Source: an uncultured Clostridia bacterium
Lineage (GTDB): Bacteria > Bacillota > Clostridia > Christensenellales > UBA1242
Assembly: GCA_934747385.1 (NCBI GenBank)
Contig: CAKVGK010000002.1
Coordinates: 324,960-388,959, forward strand
Direction of reading: 5' to 3'
DNA: 64,000 bases
The notes beneath the pieces are model-generated. The model was given only the letters and a program-made list of their open reading frames with translations, searched no databases and had not been told where the DNA came from. The translations under genes were made by a program, and so were the position numbers. Shown here piece by piece: positions 16,357 to 24,680 of the stretch. Position 1 is the first letter of the stretch, and every line of letters starts with the position of its first letter.

Positions 16357-17472
16357 TTAAATTTTATTTTTTATAATATATTTATTTTTATTTTTGAAGA
16401 CACTGGAAATATACATATTTTTGTGAATAAAAATTTCTTTAAAAGGAATTTTTGAAGTAAATTTTTTCTTATCCATTTTAATCAAATTTACAATTATGCT
16501 AACAATCAACAGCAGGACAAATCCCGCACTAATCACGCCAGACAAAACATATAAATATTGTACAATAAAAGCGTAACCAACTTGCGACAAAATCAAGTTG
16601 AAAATCACAATCATACCTGCCCCAAACCAAGTACGTTGTTTGCACAAAATTGTTTGCATGTTGTAACTACAAATCATGAGTGTTGAGAACAACGCCAACA
16701 CCAAAGTTACAAAGTATATATAATAGAAACTCGCACTCACATTTGCACTCAATTCAAACATTGGCATGTCGGTTGAAAAGTTGTTGCTTGCAAGCACCAA
16801 AATATTAAGCAAAATTATTAAGCAAATTGTTAGTATGGCAGCTCCCTTCCCTTTTGCCTTTAACTTGACGTCAAAAAGAACTGGCAACGCTGCAACAAAA
16901 TTATTCACTCCAAAAAGCAAGCCATAAAATATTGCAACAACACCTGACCTTTCACAAATTTCAAAATGCACATTGCTTGGATTAATGTTGCCAATTGAGT
17001 TAATCACCAAAACAGCAATCATAACTGGAATTATAAAATTTGCAACCAACCTGATTTTTTCAATACCACCAAGCAACAAAAACATTGTTACAACAGACAA
17101 AATTAAAGAAGGAATTTTATAGCTAACTCCAAAAAATGTTTCGAACATATAGTCCGCCCCAGCAAGCATCCCAGCACATGTTATTGAAAAGTTGATAAGC
17201 ATAACAATTGTGCTGAATTTGCTCAACACTCCAAAAATGCGTGCATTAAATTCATTGTAACTTTTTAACTTTAATTTATTTTTAACATAAGCAACAACAT
17301 AAAATAAGTAAACATACAGCAGCCCAAAACACAGCAAACTTACAAGCGAAATTTTGCCAAAACTATAAAAGAAAACACCAATTTCTTTTCCAGAGGCAAA
17401 GCCTACGCCAATAATTGCGCTTAATATTAAAAAATAGTCCACAATAGTGGACCATAATTTTCCACCTTTCAT
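16357..17472 (-). CDS. YkvI-like membrane protein (amino-acid permease fold)
   Basis: 371-aa polytopic protein with about ten hydrophobic helices. The N-terminus (DYFLILSAIIGVGFASGKEI, followed by FFYSFG) is the hallmark of the YkvI family, distantly related to LeuT-fold amino-acid permeases; GVGFASG resembles the unwound first helix that binds substrate. The substrate is unknown. The C-terminus is a basic, Asn/Lys-rich tail encoded in very AT-rich DNA. It is a single gene convergent with the transglycosylase; ~55 bp separate it from the zinc-ribbon gene upstream. Confidence 0.75.
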   Translation of the reverse strand: MKGGKLWSTIVDYFLILSAIIGVGFASGKEIGVFFYSFGKISLVSLLCFGLLYVYLFYVVAYVKNKLKLKSYNEFNARIFGVLSKFSTIVMLINFSITCAGMLAGADYMFETFFGVSYKIPSLILSVVTMFLLLGGIEKIRLVANFIIPVMIAVLVINSIGNINPSNVHFEICERSGVVAIFYGLLFGVNNFVAALPVLFDVKLKAKGKGAAILTICLIILLNILVLASNNFSTDMPMFELSANVSASFYYIYFVTLVLALFSTLMICSYNMQTILCKQRTWFGAGMIVIFNLILSQVGYAFIVQYLYVLSGVISAGFVLLLIVSIIVNLIKMDKKKFTSKIPFKEIFIHKNMYISSVFKNKNKYIIKNKI

Positions 17473-17527
17473 ATTAGATAATATGAAAAGTTATATTGTT
17501 TAATGCCTGCTTGTACTAGATTGATTA

Positions 17528-18226
17528 TTATTTTTCAAACATAATAATTCTGCCACAATGTTCGCAGGTTAACATTTTTTGGTTTTTAAGTTTTTCAATA
17601 AAATTCAAGCTCAATTCAACCTTACAGCCGCCACAGAACTCATTTTCAAGTGGCACATATACTGGGAAAATGCCATTTGCTTTCATTGTCTTATATTTTT
17701 CATAATGCTCTTTATCTTTAACATTCACTTCTAATTCGGCAATTTTTTTGTTAATTTCCGCAATTTTTGGCGCAACTTCTTGGCGTTTTGCATCAATACG
17801 TGCCTTAATTGAAACTGAACGCATTTTTGCATCGGTCAATTTTTGTGAAAGTTCCTGTGATTTGCGCACAACTTCTTCTGCCTTGCGCACCAACTCTTCC
17901 ATTTGGCGGCTTTCTTCGCTCAATTCGCCAACTAAACTGTTAGTTTCGCTGATGAGGTTGGAAACGTTGTCCAAACTTATGCTGTCGGTGTTTTGTTTTC
18001 TAACAATAGCGCTGTCGCCTTGCAAACGCGAAAACTTTGTTGATGCAACATTATAGTTTTTTATAATATCGTTGGCTTGCTTTTCAAGTTGTTCCAATCT
18101 TGTGCGACCTTCTGCCATAAACTTTTTGTAATTTTGAAAGTCAACGCTTGCAGGGCATTTTGCAACTTCACGTTCCAATGCCTTGATTTGCCTATCCAAC
18201 TTTTGAATTTCCAAAATGGTTTTCAT
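17528..18226 (-). CDS. Coiled-coil C4-type zinc-ribbon protein (CT398/zf-RING_7 type)
   Basis: 232 aa: residues ~1-170 form a long charged coiled coil, followed by a C-terminal zinc ribbon with two Cys pairs (FCGGCKVEL and LTCEHCGRI). This architecture is common in Bacteria and is proposed to bind nucleic acid or act with flagellar/secretion factors, without an established function. Its start is adjacent to the rpoD stop codon, so it is the last gene of the dnaG-rpoD operon. That linkage is frequent in Clostridia. Confidence 0.85.
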   Translation of the reverse strand: MKTILEIQKLDRQIKALEREVAKCPASVDFQNYKKFMAEGRTRLEQLEKQANDIIKNYNVASTKFSRLQGDSAIVRKQNTDSISLDNVSNLISETNSLVGELSEESRQMEELVRKAEEVVRKSQELSQKLTDAKMRSVSIKARIDAKRQEVAPKIAEINKKIAELEVNVKDKEHYEKYKTMKANGIFPVYVPLENEFCGGCKVELSLNFIEKLKNQKMLTCEHCGRIIMFEK

Positions 18227-19330
18227 CTATCCTCTCCCTTTATCTCTATCATCTTCTTCGTCCATCAAGTCGTCTTTCAACTTTTTAAGTTTTGATGGGT
18301 GGCGAAGTTTTCTCAATGCTTTTGCCTCAATTTGACGAATACGTTCACGCGTAACAGAAAATTCTCTGCCCACTTCTTCCAAAGTTCTTGGATGAGCATC
18401 GTCCAAACCATAACGCAAGCGAATAACCTTTTGTTCCCTAGGTGTTAGGGTTTCCAACACGCTCATAAGTTGTTCTTTAAGCATGTTTTGTTGGGCAATT
18501 TCTTGAGGTGAAAGCGCGCTATCGTCTGGAATAATGTCGCCAATTTTACTGTCTTCCTCATGCCCCATTTTGCTTTCAAGAGAAATTGGGTCTTGTGAAA
18601 TACGTTGAACTTCAACAACTTTTTCAACTGTTGTGCCAAGGCGAGCGGCAATTTCTTCCAATGTTGGGTCGCGTCCAAGTTCTTGCAGCAATTCACGAAC
18701 TGCCTTGTTGTGTTTTAAAATTGTTTCAACCATGTGGACTGGAACACGCATAAGCCTTGCTTGGTCTGAAATTGCACGGGTTATGCTTTGCCTAATCCAC
18801 CATGTGCCATATGTTGAAAATTTGTAGCCCTTTGTATAGTCGAACTTTTCAACTGCCTTAATAAGACCAGCGTTACCCTCTTGAATAAGATCCAAAAGAG
18901 GCATGTTATGCTTGTTTTGATAGCGTTTTGCAATGCTGACAACCAAGCGCAAGTTACTTTCAATCAATTTATCACGTGCTTCCTTGCTGTGTTCTTCAAC
19001 AATCTTGCGGCTCAATTCACACTCTTCTTCTGCTGTTAAAAGCGGAATGCTGCCAATTTCTTTTAAATACAACTTAACTGGGTCGTTAACATTAATTTGA
19101 CTGATTATGTTTTGAAATTCTTTGTCATCAACTGGAACATCTGCAACCGAATCAGTGATTGTTATGCCGTTTGCCAACATGAATTGCTTAATTTTTTCAA
19201 CTTGATCCAAGTCTATATCTTCATATTTGTTAATCAATTTGCTAACAAAATTATCTTCCGAAATGCTGCGTTGATGATTATCTTTAAATTGTTTAAGCAA
19301 CTTTTGTTCAATTTCTTCAATATTAACCAT
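18227..19330 (-). CDS. rpoD: Primary RNA polymerase sigma factor
   Basis: Housekeeping sigma-70 (SigA), 367 aa, as in Bacillus. A short region 1.1 is followed by 1.2 ([21 protein letters not shown]) and region 2 ([50 protein letters not shown] for -10 recognition). Region 3 follows, then region 4 ([17 protein letters not shown] and the helix-turn-helix [20 protein letters not shown]). The -10/-35 boxes listed in this annotation fit it. Its ATG overlaps the end of the sigma-like gene upstream by 8 bp, suggesting translational coupling within a dnaG operon. Confidence 0.96.
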   Translation of the reverse strand: MVNIEEIEQKLLKQFKDNHQRSISEDNFVSKLINKYEDIDLDQVEKIKQFMLANGITITDSVADVPVDDKEFQNIISQINVNDPVKLYLKEIGSIPLLTAEEECELSRKIVEEHSKEARDKLIESNLRLVVSIAKRYQNKHNMPLLDLIQEGNAGLIKAVEKFDYTKGYKFSTYGTWWIRQSITRAISDQARLMRVPVHMVETILKHNKAVRELLQELGRDPTLEEIAARLGTTVEKVVEVQRISQDPISLESKMGHEEDSKIGDIIPDDSALSPQEIAQQNMLKEQLMSVLETLTPREQKVIRLRYGLDDAHPRTLEEVGREFSVTRERIRQIEAKALRKLRHPSKLKKLKDDLMDEEDDRDKGRG

Positions 19331-19841
19331 TATTTTTCTCCTTGTTTTTCAAAATGTTTAATCTCACCCAAAACACAATGTAGTCGTCAAAATCTATGTG
19401 AGCTTTTGGGCTGTAATGCTCAACCGCTTCCAGCAAACCAATGTTTGCATTTTGCACTAGATCTTGCAAATTTTCGGTCTTATTTAAGGTTTTATAGTCA
19501 ATGCACATATACAGCACGTCCAACAATTTGCTTGAAACGATTTCGTGTTTCAACTCTTGATTATGTGTTAAGGCATATTCTTTAAGTTTTGCATTCAATT
19601 CTGCTTTCTTAAGTTTTTTAACCTGTTTTAAATCGGCAAAATAATCAATTACCAATTCCAAATCTTGTTCGTTTAAATCTTCAGTTAGGCTGCAATCGAA
19701 TACTGAACGAAAATAATGGCTCACGTCTTTACGTTTATATCTGCCAAGTTTTGCAAGTTCCATGTACGTTTCGTCAATTTCGGGTGCGCCCAAGCCTGTC
19801 AAATAACGATACAACTCGTCTGTTTTATCAATATTAATCAC
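19323..19841 (-). CDS. Orphan sigma-70 region-2-like protein
   Basis: 172-aa protein between dnaG and rpoD, overlapping rpoD by 8 bp. Residues ~1-100 are helical and charged, without recognisable motif. Residues ~101-165 align with sigma region 2: [16 protein letters not shown] parallels [16 protein letters not shown] of the adjacent RpoD, and FWVRLNI parallels WWIRQSI. The protein ends right there, so regions 3 and 4 are missing. The aromatic -10-recognition residues are partly kept (FDDYIVFW), but the usual Ser/Thr-Tyr-Gly/Ala is absent. It could bind core RNA polymerase as a sigma-like competitor or RpoD modulator, or be a decayed sigma duplicate. AAGGAG precedes the ATG; frame and codon use look intact. 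Confidence 0.7.
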   Translation of the reverse strand: MINIDKTDELYRYLTGLGAPEIDETYMELAKLGRYKRKDVSHYFRSVFDCSLTEDLNEQDLELVIDYFADLKQVKKLKKAELNAKLKEYALTHNQELKHEIVSSKLLDVLYMCIDYKTLNKTENLQDLVQNANIGLLEAVEHYSPKAHIDFDDYIVFWVRLNILKNKEKNNG

Positions 19842-19868
19842 ATTTTCTCCTTAATTTTTAACATAACT

Positions 19869-21638
19869 TTAATTTATTTTCTTGGTCAAATCTTTAAGTT
19901 TGGTTAAAAATTCCAATTGTTCGTCCTCGGTTGAGGCGGAAAGCATTTTTTGCTTTAATTTTTCGCGTTCCTGCTCCAAAGCATAGCGTTTAACCCTCTT
20001 GATTGTGTCGTTCAAGTACTCTGCAAACACTTTTTCGTCTGGAAAGGTGTAGTTTATAACCTTATCTATCAATGAATTGTTGTTAATTTGAAATTCATCA
20101 AACAGGCTTGCGATTGAAACATTTTTATTTTCTTCCAATTTTTGTTTTAAATACAAATACAAAGGTTTTAATTCGTCGTCGGCATTAAATATAACTTCCA
20201 GTTCGTTAAAATTTTCTATTTTCTTATGCAATATGCACGCAAGCAGCATTATTTTGCTTTCAAGCAGATAATTGTCAGTAACTGGTTCTAGCGGCAACTC
20301 TTCTTTAACTTGCTCTTGTTTAACAGCTGCAACAGAGTTGAGGCTTTTGCGCAATGCGTCGATTGGCACACGAACCAATTTTTGAACCACGCCAAGATAT
20401 ATTTCCTGCTCGGCTGGCGTTGAAAATTTTGATATGTAATTCAAACTTTCTTGAATATATTTTGTGCGGTCGGCGTTGTTGTTTAAGTCATACTTTTTGG
20501 CGCTATCGTTAAGCACAAAGTCAACGCAATCAATGGCAGAACTTAGCATGTCCAAAAACTTTTCTTTGCCATATTTTTTAATAAATTCATCTGGGTCTTT
20601 TGCACCAACAAGGCGTACAACTTTAACGCTCAACCCGCCCTCTTTAAGCGTGTCTATTGCCTTATATGTTGCATTTGCACCAGCAGAGTCGCCATCTAAA
20701 CACAGAATAACGTTTTCAACCAATTGTTTGATTTTTCGCACATGTTGGCTTGTTAACGCAGTGCCCATACAACCTATGGTATTTGTTATTCCCACTTGAT
20801 GACAAGCAATAACGTCAATATGCCCTTCAACAATTACGATTGTGTCCAGCATATTGTTTTGTTTTTTCAAGTCGCGCACAAAGTTAAAACCAAACATGAT
20901 TTCGCTTTTATTAAACACAACTGTTTGTGGAGTGTTTTTATATTTTGTGTGTTCAACATTTTGTTCAATTGATCTGCCAGAAAAGGCAACAACGTCGCCA
21001 AAGCCGTTAAAAATTGGGAAAATTAATCTTTTGCCATAGAAGTCAAAAATTCTGCCATTGTCCTCAGATTTACCAATAACGCCCGCTTTCATCATGTCTT
21101 CAGCAGAAAAACCGAGTTGTTTTAAATGCCTTGGAAGCCCGTCATAGTCAAGTGATGCGCCGATTTTAAACTTTGCTATCATTTCATCATTAATTCCGCG
21201 CGTGCGCAGATACTTGTATTGCTCTGTGTTGTGATTATTAAGCAAATTTTGGTGATAAAACTCTGTTGTTGCTCGCAAAATTTGATACACAATGTCACGC
21301 TCGCGCTTACGTTTTTGCATTTCAACATTGTCAACTTCGCTTGGCATTTGCAACCCTGCATTTTTTGCAAGCATTTCAACTGCGGTTAAAAAGTCAACAT
21401 TCTCCATCTTCATAACTAAAGATATAACATTTCCGCTTTCACCACAACCAAAGCATTTGTAAAATTGACCATCTTGTTTAATTGAAAAAGAAGGCGTTTT
21501 TTCGTTATGGAACGGACAGCATGCCCAAAAGTTCCCACCACGCCTGTTAAGTGTTAAATATTTAGATGCCACGTCAACGATGTCGTTTTTTGCGCGAACT
21601 TCGTCAATAAAATCGCTTGGCAAACCACCTTTTATCAT
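19869..21638 (-). CDS. dnaG: DNA primase
   Basis: Synthesises RNA primers at the replication fork. 589 aa. The N-terminal CHC2 zinc finger is CCPFHNEKTPSF ... YKCFGCGESGN. The catalytic core includes FYGKRLIFPIFN, and the TOPRIM domain has the Glu of VEGHIDVIA and the DGD of LCLDGDSAGANA. The C-terminal ~130 residues form the variable helicase-binding domain. It heads the dnaG - sigma-like - rpoD operon. Upstream 21639-21863 is AT-rich and includes the terminator of the SHOCT gene. Confidence 0.96.
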   Translation of the reverse strand: MIKGGLPSDFIDEVRAKNDIVDVASKYLTLNRRGGNFWACCPFHNEKTPSFSIKQDGQFYKCFGCGESGNVISLVMKMENVDFLTAVEMLAKNAGLQMPSEVDNVEMQKRKRERDIVYQILRATTEFYHQNLLNNHNTEQYKYLRTRGINDEMIAKFKIGASLDYDGLPRHLKQLGFSAEDMMKAGVIGKSEDNGRIFDFYGKRLIFPIFNGFGDVVAFSGRSIEQNVEHTKYKNTPQTVVFNKSEIMFGFNFVRDLKKQNNMLDTIVIVEGHIDVIACHQVGITNTIGCMGTALTSQHVRKIKQLVENVILCLDGDSAGANATYKAIDTLKEGGLSVKVVRLVGAKDPDEFIKKYGKEKFLDMLSSAIDCVDFVLNDSAKKYDLNNNADRTKYIQESLNYISKFSTPAEQEIYLGVVQKLVRVPIDALRKSLNSVAAVKQEQVKEELPLEPVTDNYLLESKIMLLACILHKKIENFNELEVIFNADDELKPLYLYLKQKLEENKNVSIASLFDEFQINNNSLIDKVINYTFPDEKVFAEYLNDTIKRVKRYALEQEREKLKQKMLSASTEDEQLEFLTKLKDLTKKIN

Positions 21639-21841
21639 CAGTTCTCCCTACAATTTTCAAAATACTACACGAAAAAAAATATTCCTAACAAAAACTTAAA
21701 TTTAATCAAAAAAAATTTAGATTGTTTTAATCAAAATATCTCTCTATATAACTCAATACTCCAAAGGATTAATTTCTCCTAAAATTTTTAAGAAATATTT
21801 TTTGACCAGTTCAATTTTTACCACAAAAACTGATTGATATA

Positions 21842-21868
21842 AAAAAGAAGGCATTCCGCCCTCTTATA
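21842..21868 (-). terminator. Terminator of the SHOCT-domain gene
   Basis: On the minus strand AAGAGGGC-GGAAT-GCCTTCTT (one G-U pair) followed by T, overlapping the last codons before the stop at 21864. Confidence 0.6.
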
Positions 21869-22379
21869 GATTTTTGTTGATAACTTCCTCACGCAAACGA
21901 TTGTATTCTTCTTCTGTTATCATATTTTTGCGTTTAAGTTCATCGAGTTTTTCAATTTCGCTTTTAATGTAGTCCACTTTACTGGTGATTTCGTAATCGT
22001 TGTCGTGAAGGGTTATGTCCCCATTCTCGTCATGCTGTTTAAAATTTTGATTAAACAATTTTATGCGATATTGTTCTGTTATAACAATTTCAACCCAGAA
22101 AGCAACAAGCCAAACAATAATTCCGTTCAAAATGTTAACAAACATAAGCACAACAAACAGCATTCTGTGGTCGGTCAGCCAATCTGTGCCCTTGTTCATA
22201 ACGCAAAGGAAAATTGTGCCTGTTGTTATTGAAAGGACAACTGAAATGCTGTCCAACACAACCGAATAAACAATCAATTGACCGCCAAAAATGTCCAAGC
22301 AAAGTTGAAGCACAGAAAGCAAACCTGAAACTAGGCATATTATGCCAGAAATTAATAGTGTTTTTCTGCTATCTTTCAT
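21864..22379 (-). CDS. Four-helix membrane protein with C-terminal SHOCT motif
   Basis: 171 aa. Hydrophobic segments appear at about 8-28, 34-62 and 72-95. A cytoplasmic tail follows that ends in EKLDELKRKNMITEEEYNRL, a SHOCT module (short C-terminal domain, often mediating oligomerisation). No enzymatic motif. It lies 10 bp after cysS, with AAGGAGATTGT before the ATG, so it is probably co-transcribed with cysS. Function unknown. Confidence 0.7.
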   Translation of the reverse strand: MKDSRKTLLISGIICLVSGLLSVLQLCLDIFGGQLIVYSVVLDSISVVLSITTGTIFLCVMNKGTDWLTDHRMLFVVLMFVNILNGIIVWLVAFWVEIVITEQYRIKLFNQNFKQHDENGDITLHDNDYEITSKVDYIKSEIEKLDELKRKNMITEEEYNRLREEVINKNL

Positions 22380-22388
22380 ACAATCTCC

Positions 22389-23804
22389 TTACTTAATTTT
22401 AAAAGTTGTTCCCTCTTTTGTATCAATCAACTCAACGCCCATTTCTGCGAGTTTTGACCTTATTGCGTCTGCTGTGGCGTAATCTTTGGCAGCCTTTGCC
22501 TGTTTGCGCTCCTCAATCATATTTTCAATGGTCTGCTTTAATTGCGAGTCAATTTCAGGTTGCTTTGGCTCTGTTGTTTCAAATGCAGAGTCCAAATTTA
22601 AGCCCAAAACCTTGTCGAAAGACAAAACCAATGCTAATTTTGTGCCGTCATTCGTGTCTGTTTTCAGCACGTCATACAGGGTTGTTAAAGCAAAAGAAGT
22701 GTTGAGGTCATTTTCAAGTGCTTGCTTAAATTGAAGGTTGAATTTATCAAAATCTGCTTGATTGATTTGTTTATCTTGCCTATTTAAGCCTGAAATACGC
22801 TTAATAAGTTTTGAATATGCCGATTTTGCAGTTTCCAAGCCAACAATTGAGTAAACAAGTTGTTTGCGATAGTGCGATTGGAGGCAGAAAAGTTTGTAAA
22901 CCATGGAACTGAATCCAAGTTCATTGAGCCTTGTTAAAGTCAAAAAGTCGCCAGAAGACTTGCTCATTTTGCCAGATTTTGTGTTCAAATGTTCAACATG
23001 GAACCAATATTTGCACCATGGATGACCAAGATAACTTTCTGTTTGAGCAATTTCGTTTGTGTGGTGTGGGAATTTGTTATCAACCCCACCGCAGTGAATA
23101 TCTAGATATTCTCCCAAAAATTTGTAAGATATACCAGAACATTCAATGTGCCAACCAGGGTAACCAACGCCCCAAGGGCTATCCCATTTTAATGCATGAT
23201 TTTCAAATTTAGATTTTGTAAACCAAAGCACAAAGTCATTTTGATTGCGTTTGCCTTCATCTTCAGTTACGCTATCACGCGCACCAACAACCATTTCGTC
23301 TTGATTTTGATTGCCAAAACGATAATATTCTTTTAGTTTTGAAGTGTCAAAATACACATTGCCATTGCTGATGTAAGCATAACCTTTTTCAAGCAAAACA
23401 GTGATAATTTTGATATATTCATCAATGCATGAAGTTGCAGGTGCTACTTTTTTTGGCCAAGCCAAATTCAAACTTGCAAAATCTGCTTTGAATGCGTCAG
23501 TGTACTCTTTTGCAATGTCCATAACTGATTTGTGTTCGCGTTCCGCACCTATGAGCATTTTATCTTCACCATCGTCGCTGTCGCCAGACAAATGCCCTAC
23601 GTCTGTAATATTCATGGCACGCACAACATTGTAACCTAGATAATTGAGCGCTTTTTCAAGCACGTCTTCCATAATGTATGAACGCAAATTGCCAATGTGC
23701 GCAAAATGATATACAGTTGGTCCACATGTATACATTGTTACCTTGTCGCTAGAATATGGCACAAAATCTTCAATTTGCCTGCTTGTTGAGTTGTATAATT
23801 TCAT
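22389..23804 (-). CDS. cysS: Cysteinyl-tRNA synthetase
   Basis: Class I aminoacyl-tRNA synthetase charging tRNA-Cys. 471 aa, normal length. The active-site signature appears as FAHIGNLRSY (HIGH motif); zinc ligands are in MYTCGPTVYH, HIECSG and the GGVDNKFPHHTNE region; KMSKSSG is the KMSKS loop. The C-terminal anticodon-binding part ends AEMGVELIDTKEGTTFK. No T-box leader is visible in the short AT-rich region upstream (23805-23950), which it shares with the divergent tRNA promoter. Confidence 0.96.
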   Translation of the reverse strand: MKLYNSTSRQIEDFVPYSSDKVTMYTCGPTVYHFAHIGNLRSYIMEDVLEKALNYLGYNVVRAMNITDVGHLSGDSDDGEDKMLIGAEREHKSVMDIAKEYTDAFKADFASLNLAWPKKVAPATSCIDEYIKIITVLLEKGYAYISNGNVYFDTSKLKEYYRFGNQNQDEMVVGARDSVTEDEGKRNQNDFVLWFTKSKFENHALKWDSPWGVGYPGWHIECSGISYKFLGEYLDIHCGGVDNKFPHHTNEIAQTESYLGHPWCKYWFHVEHLNTKSGKMSKSSGDFLTLTRLNELGFSSMVYKLFCLQSHYRKQLVYSIVGLETAKSAYSKLIKRISGLNRQDKQINQADFDKFNLQFKQALENDLNTSFALTTLYDVLKTDTNDGTKLALVLSFDKVLGLNLDSAFETTEPKQPEIDSQLKQTIENMIEERKQAKAAKDYATADAIRSKLAEMGVELIDTKEGTTFKIK

Positions 23805-23953
23805 AATCCCTCTATTATATTATAATTAAATTATTATACCCATATGCCAACAATAAGTCAAATATAAAATGTAACGTGGCGAATACAATAATGAAAAATT
23901 TTAAATCCATATTTATTTTATTTAAAAAAATTAAAAAAAGTAATAAAAAAATG

Positions 23954-23982
23954 TTGACATAAAACTTTTGTTATGGTATATT
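23954..23982 (+). promoter_or_regulatory. Promoter of the tRNA pair
   Basis: TTGACA (23954-23959), 17-bp spacer, TATATT (23977-23982), about 20 bp before the first tRNA. A near-consensus, strong housekeeping promoter. Confidence 0.85.
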
Positions 23983-24003
23983 AATTACGTTGCAATCGCA
24001 TAT

Positions 24004-24079
24004 GGGAGATTAGCGCAGTTGGTAGAGTACCTGCCTTACAAGCAGAGGGTCACAGGTTCGAGTCCTGTATCTCCCACCA
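24004..24079 (+). tRNA. tRNA-Val (anticodon TAC)
   Basis: Acceptor arms GGGAGAT/ATCTCCC, D-arm, anticodon stem CCTGC/GCAGG with loop CTTACAA, T-arm with GGTTCGAGTCC, discriminator A and encoded CCA. Reads GTN valine codons. In Bacillus this tRNA carries a 5-methoxyuridine-type wobble base, the modification expected from the trhP/trmR pair at 57.9-59.9 kb. Confidence 0.95.
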
Positions 24080-24095
24080 TACGATTGCATTTTAT

Positions 24096-24170
24096 GCGGG
24101 AGTGGCTCAGTGGTAGAGCGTTGCCTTGCCAAGGCAAATGTCGCGAGTTCGAATCTCGTCTTCCGCTCCA
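24096..24170 (+). tRNA. tRNA-Gly (anticodon GCC)
   Basis: Acceptor arms GCGGGAG/CTTCCGC (one G-U), anticodon loop TTGCCAA on a TTGCC stem, T-arm GAGTTCGAATCTC, encoded CCA. Same transcript as tRNA-Val. Confidence 0.95.
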
Positions 24171-24173
24171 TTT

Positions 24174-24196
24174 ACTCGGTTTTGCCGAGTTTTTTT
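24174..24196 (+). terminator. tRNA operon terminator
   Basis: ACTCGG and CCGAGT arms followed by seven T, directly after the tRNA-Gly CCA end. Confidence 0.85.
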
Positions 24197-24198
24197 AT

Positions 24199-24228
24199 AA
24201 AAAAGAAGCAATTTATTGCTTCTTTTTT
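24199..24228. terminator. Terminator of the Cys-rich small gene
   Basis: AAAAAAGAAGCAAT and its complement with a 2-nt centre, flanked by A and T runs; it ends just before the minus-strand stop codon at 24230. Confidence 0.75.
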
Positions 24229-24229
24229 G

Positions 24230-24466
24230 CTATGCTTTGCAGTTTTTTGTTGTTTTGGTGCCACAATTTGAACAACTTTTTGTTGTTTTGGTGCTGCAAG
24301 ACTTTGTTGGGTGTGGAGCACACTTCTCTTTCCCTGCACAATTTGAACAAGATTTTGTGCTTTTACTGCCACTTGTCATGTCACTTGCCTTTTCATTTGA
24401 ACAATTTGAATATGACTTTTCTGCTTTACAAGAATTGTCCTTTTCCTTTTTCTTTTTACCGAACAT
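24230..24466 (-). CDS. Small Lys/Cys-rich repeat protein
   Basis: 78 aa with nine Cys, no hydrophobic segment, and a Lys/Ser/Thr-rich background. The motif TKSCSNC (or close variants) occurs in repeats: SYSNC, TKSCSNC, TKSCST, TKSCSNC, TKNC. AAGGAG at normal distance precedes the ATG and a terminator follows the stop, so it looks like a genuine single-gene unit beside the tRNAs. Paired cysteines suggest metal binding or disulfide cross-linking, but it fits no named family. The other strand also has an open frame, which lacks a ribosome-binding site and is a consequence of composition. Confidence 0.65.
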   Translation of the reverse strand: MFGKKKKEKDNSCKAEKSYSNCSNEKASDMTSGSKSTKSCSNCAGKEKCAPHPTKSCSTKTTKSCSNCGTKTTKNCKA

Positions 24467-24630
24467 ACAATCTCCTTTTATGTAGTTTTCCTACACAATT
24501 AGTATGCCCCAATTAAAGGCATAAAATTCATTTCTAATCGAGTTGGATTAAATTTATCATCACAAAAAACCTAAATAAACCAAATTATTTCTCATACACT
24601 CATAAATATGGTTTGTTGTTAAAGACAATA

Positions 24631-24663
24631 AAAAAAAGAACACAATATGTAGTGCTCTTTTTT
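24631..24663 (-). terminator. fakA terminator
   Basis: AAAAAGAACAC and GTGCTCTTTTT arms (one mismatch), 8-nt loop, between the fakA stop and the Cys-rich gene. The rest of 24467-24630 holds no recognisable feature. Confidence 0.7.
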
Positions 24664-24680
24664 AAAATTATATACCAAAT

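Noticed and set aside
23805..23950. T-box or other riboswitch before cysS
   Set aside because: The upstream region is short, AT-rich and shared with the divergent tRNA promoter; no T-box core or specifier-type stem was recognised.
24216..24485. 89-codon plus-strand frame opposite the small Cys-rich gene
   Set aside because: No RBS; the minus-strand frame has a good RBS, a terminator and meaningful repeats.
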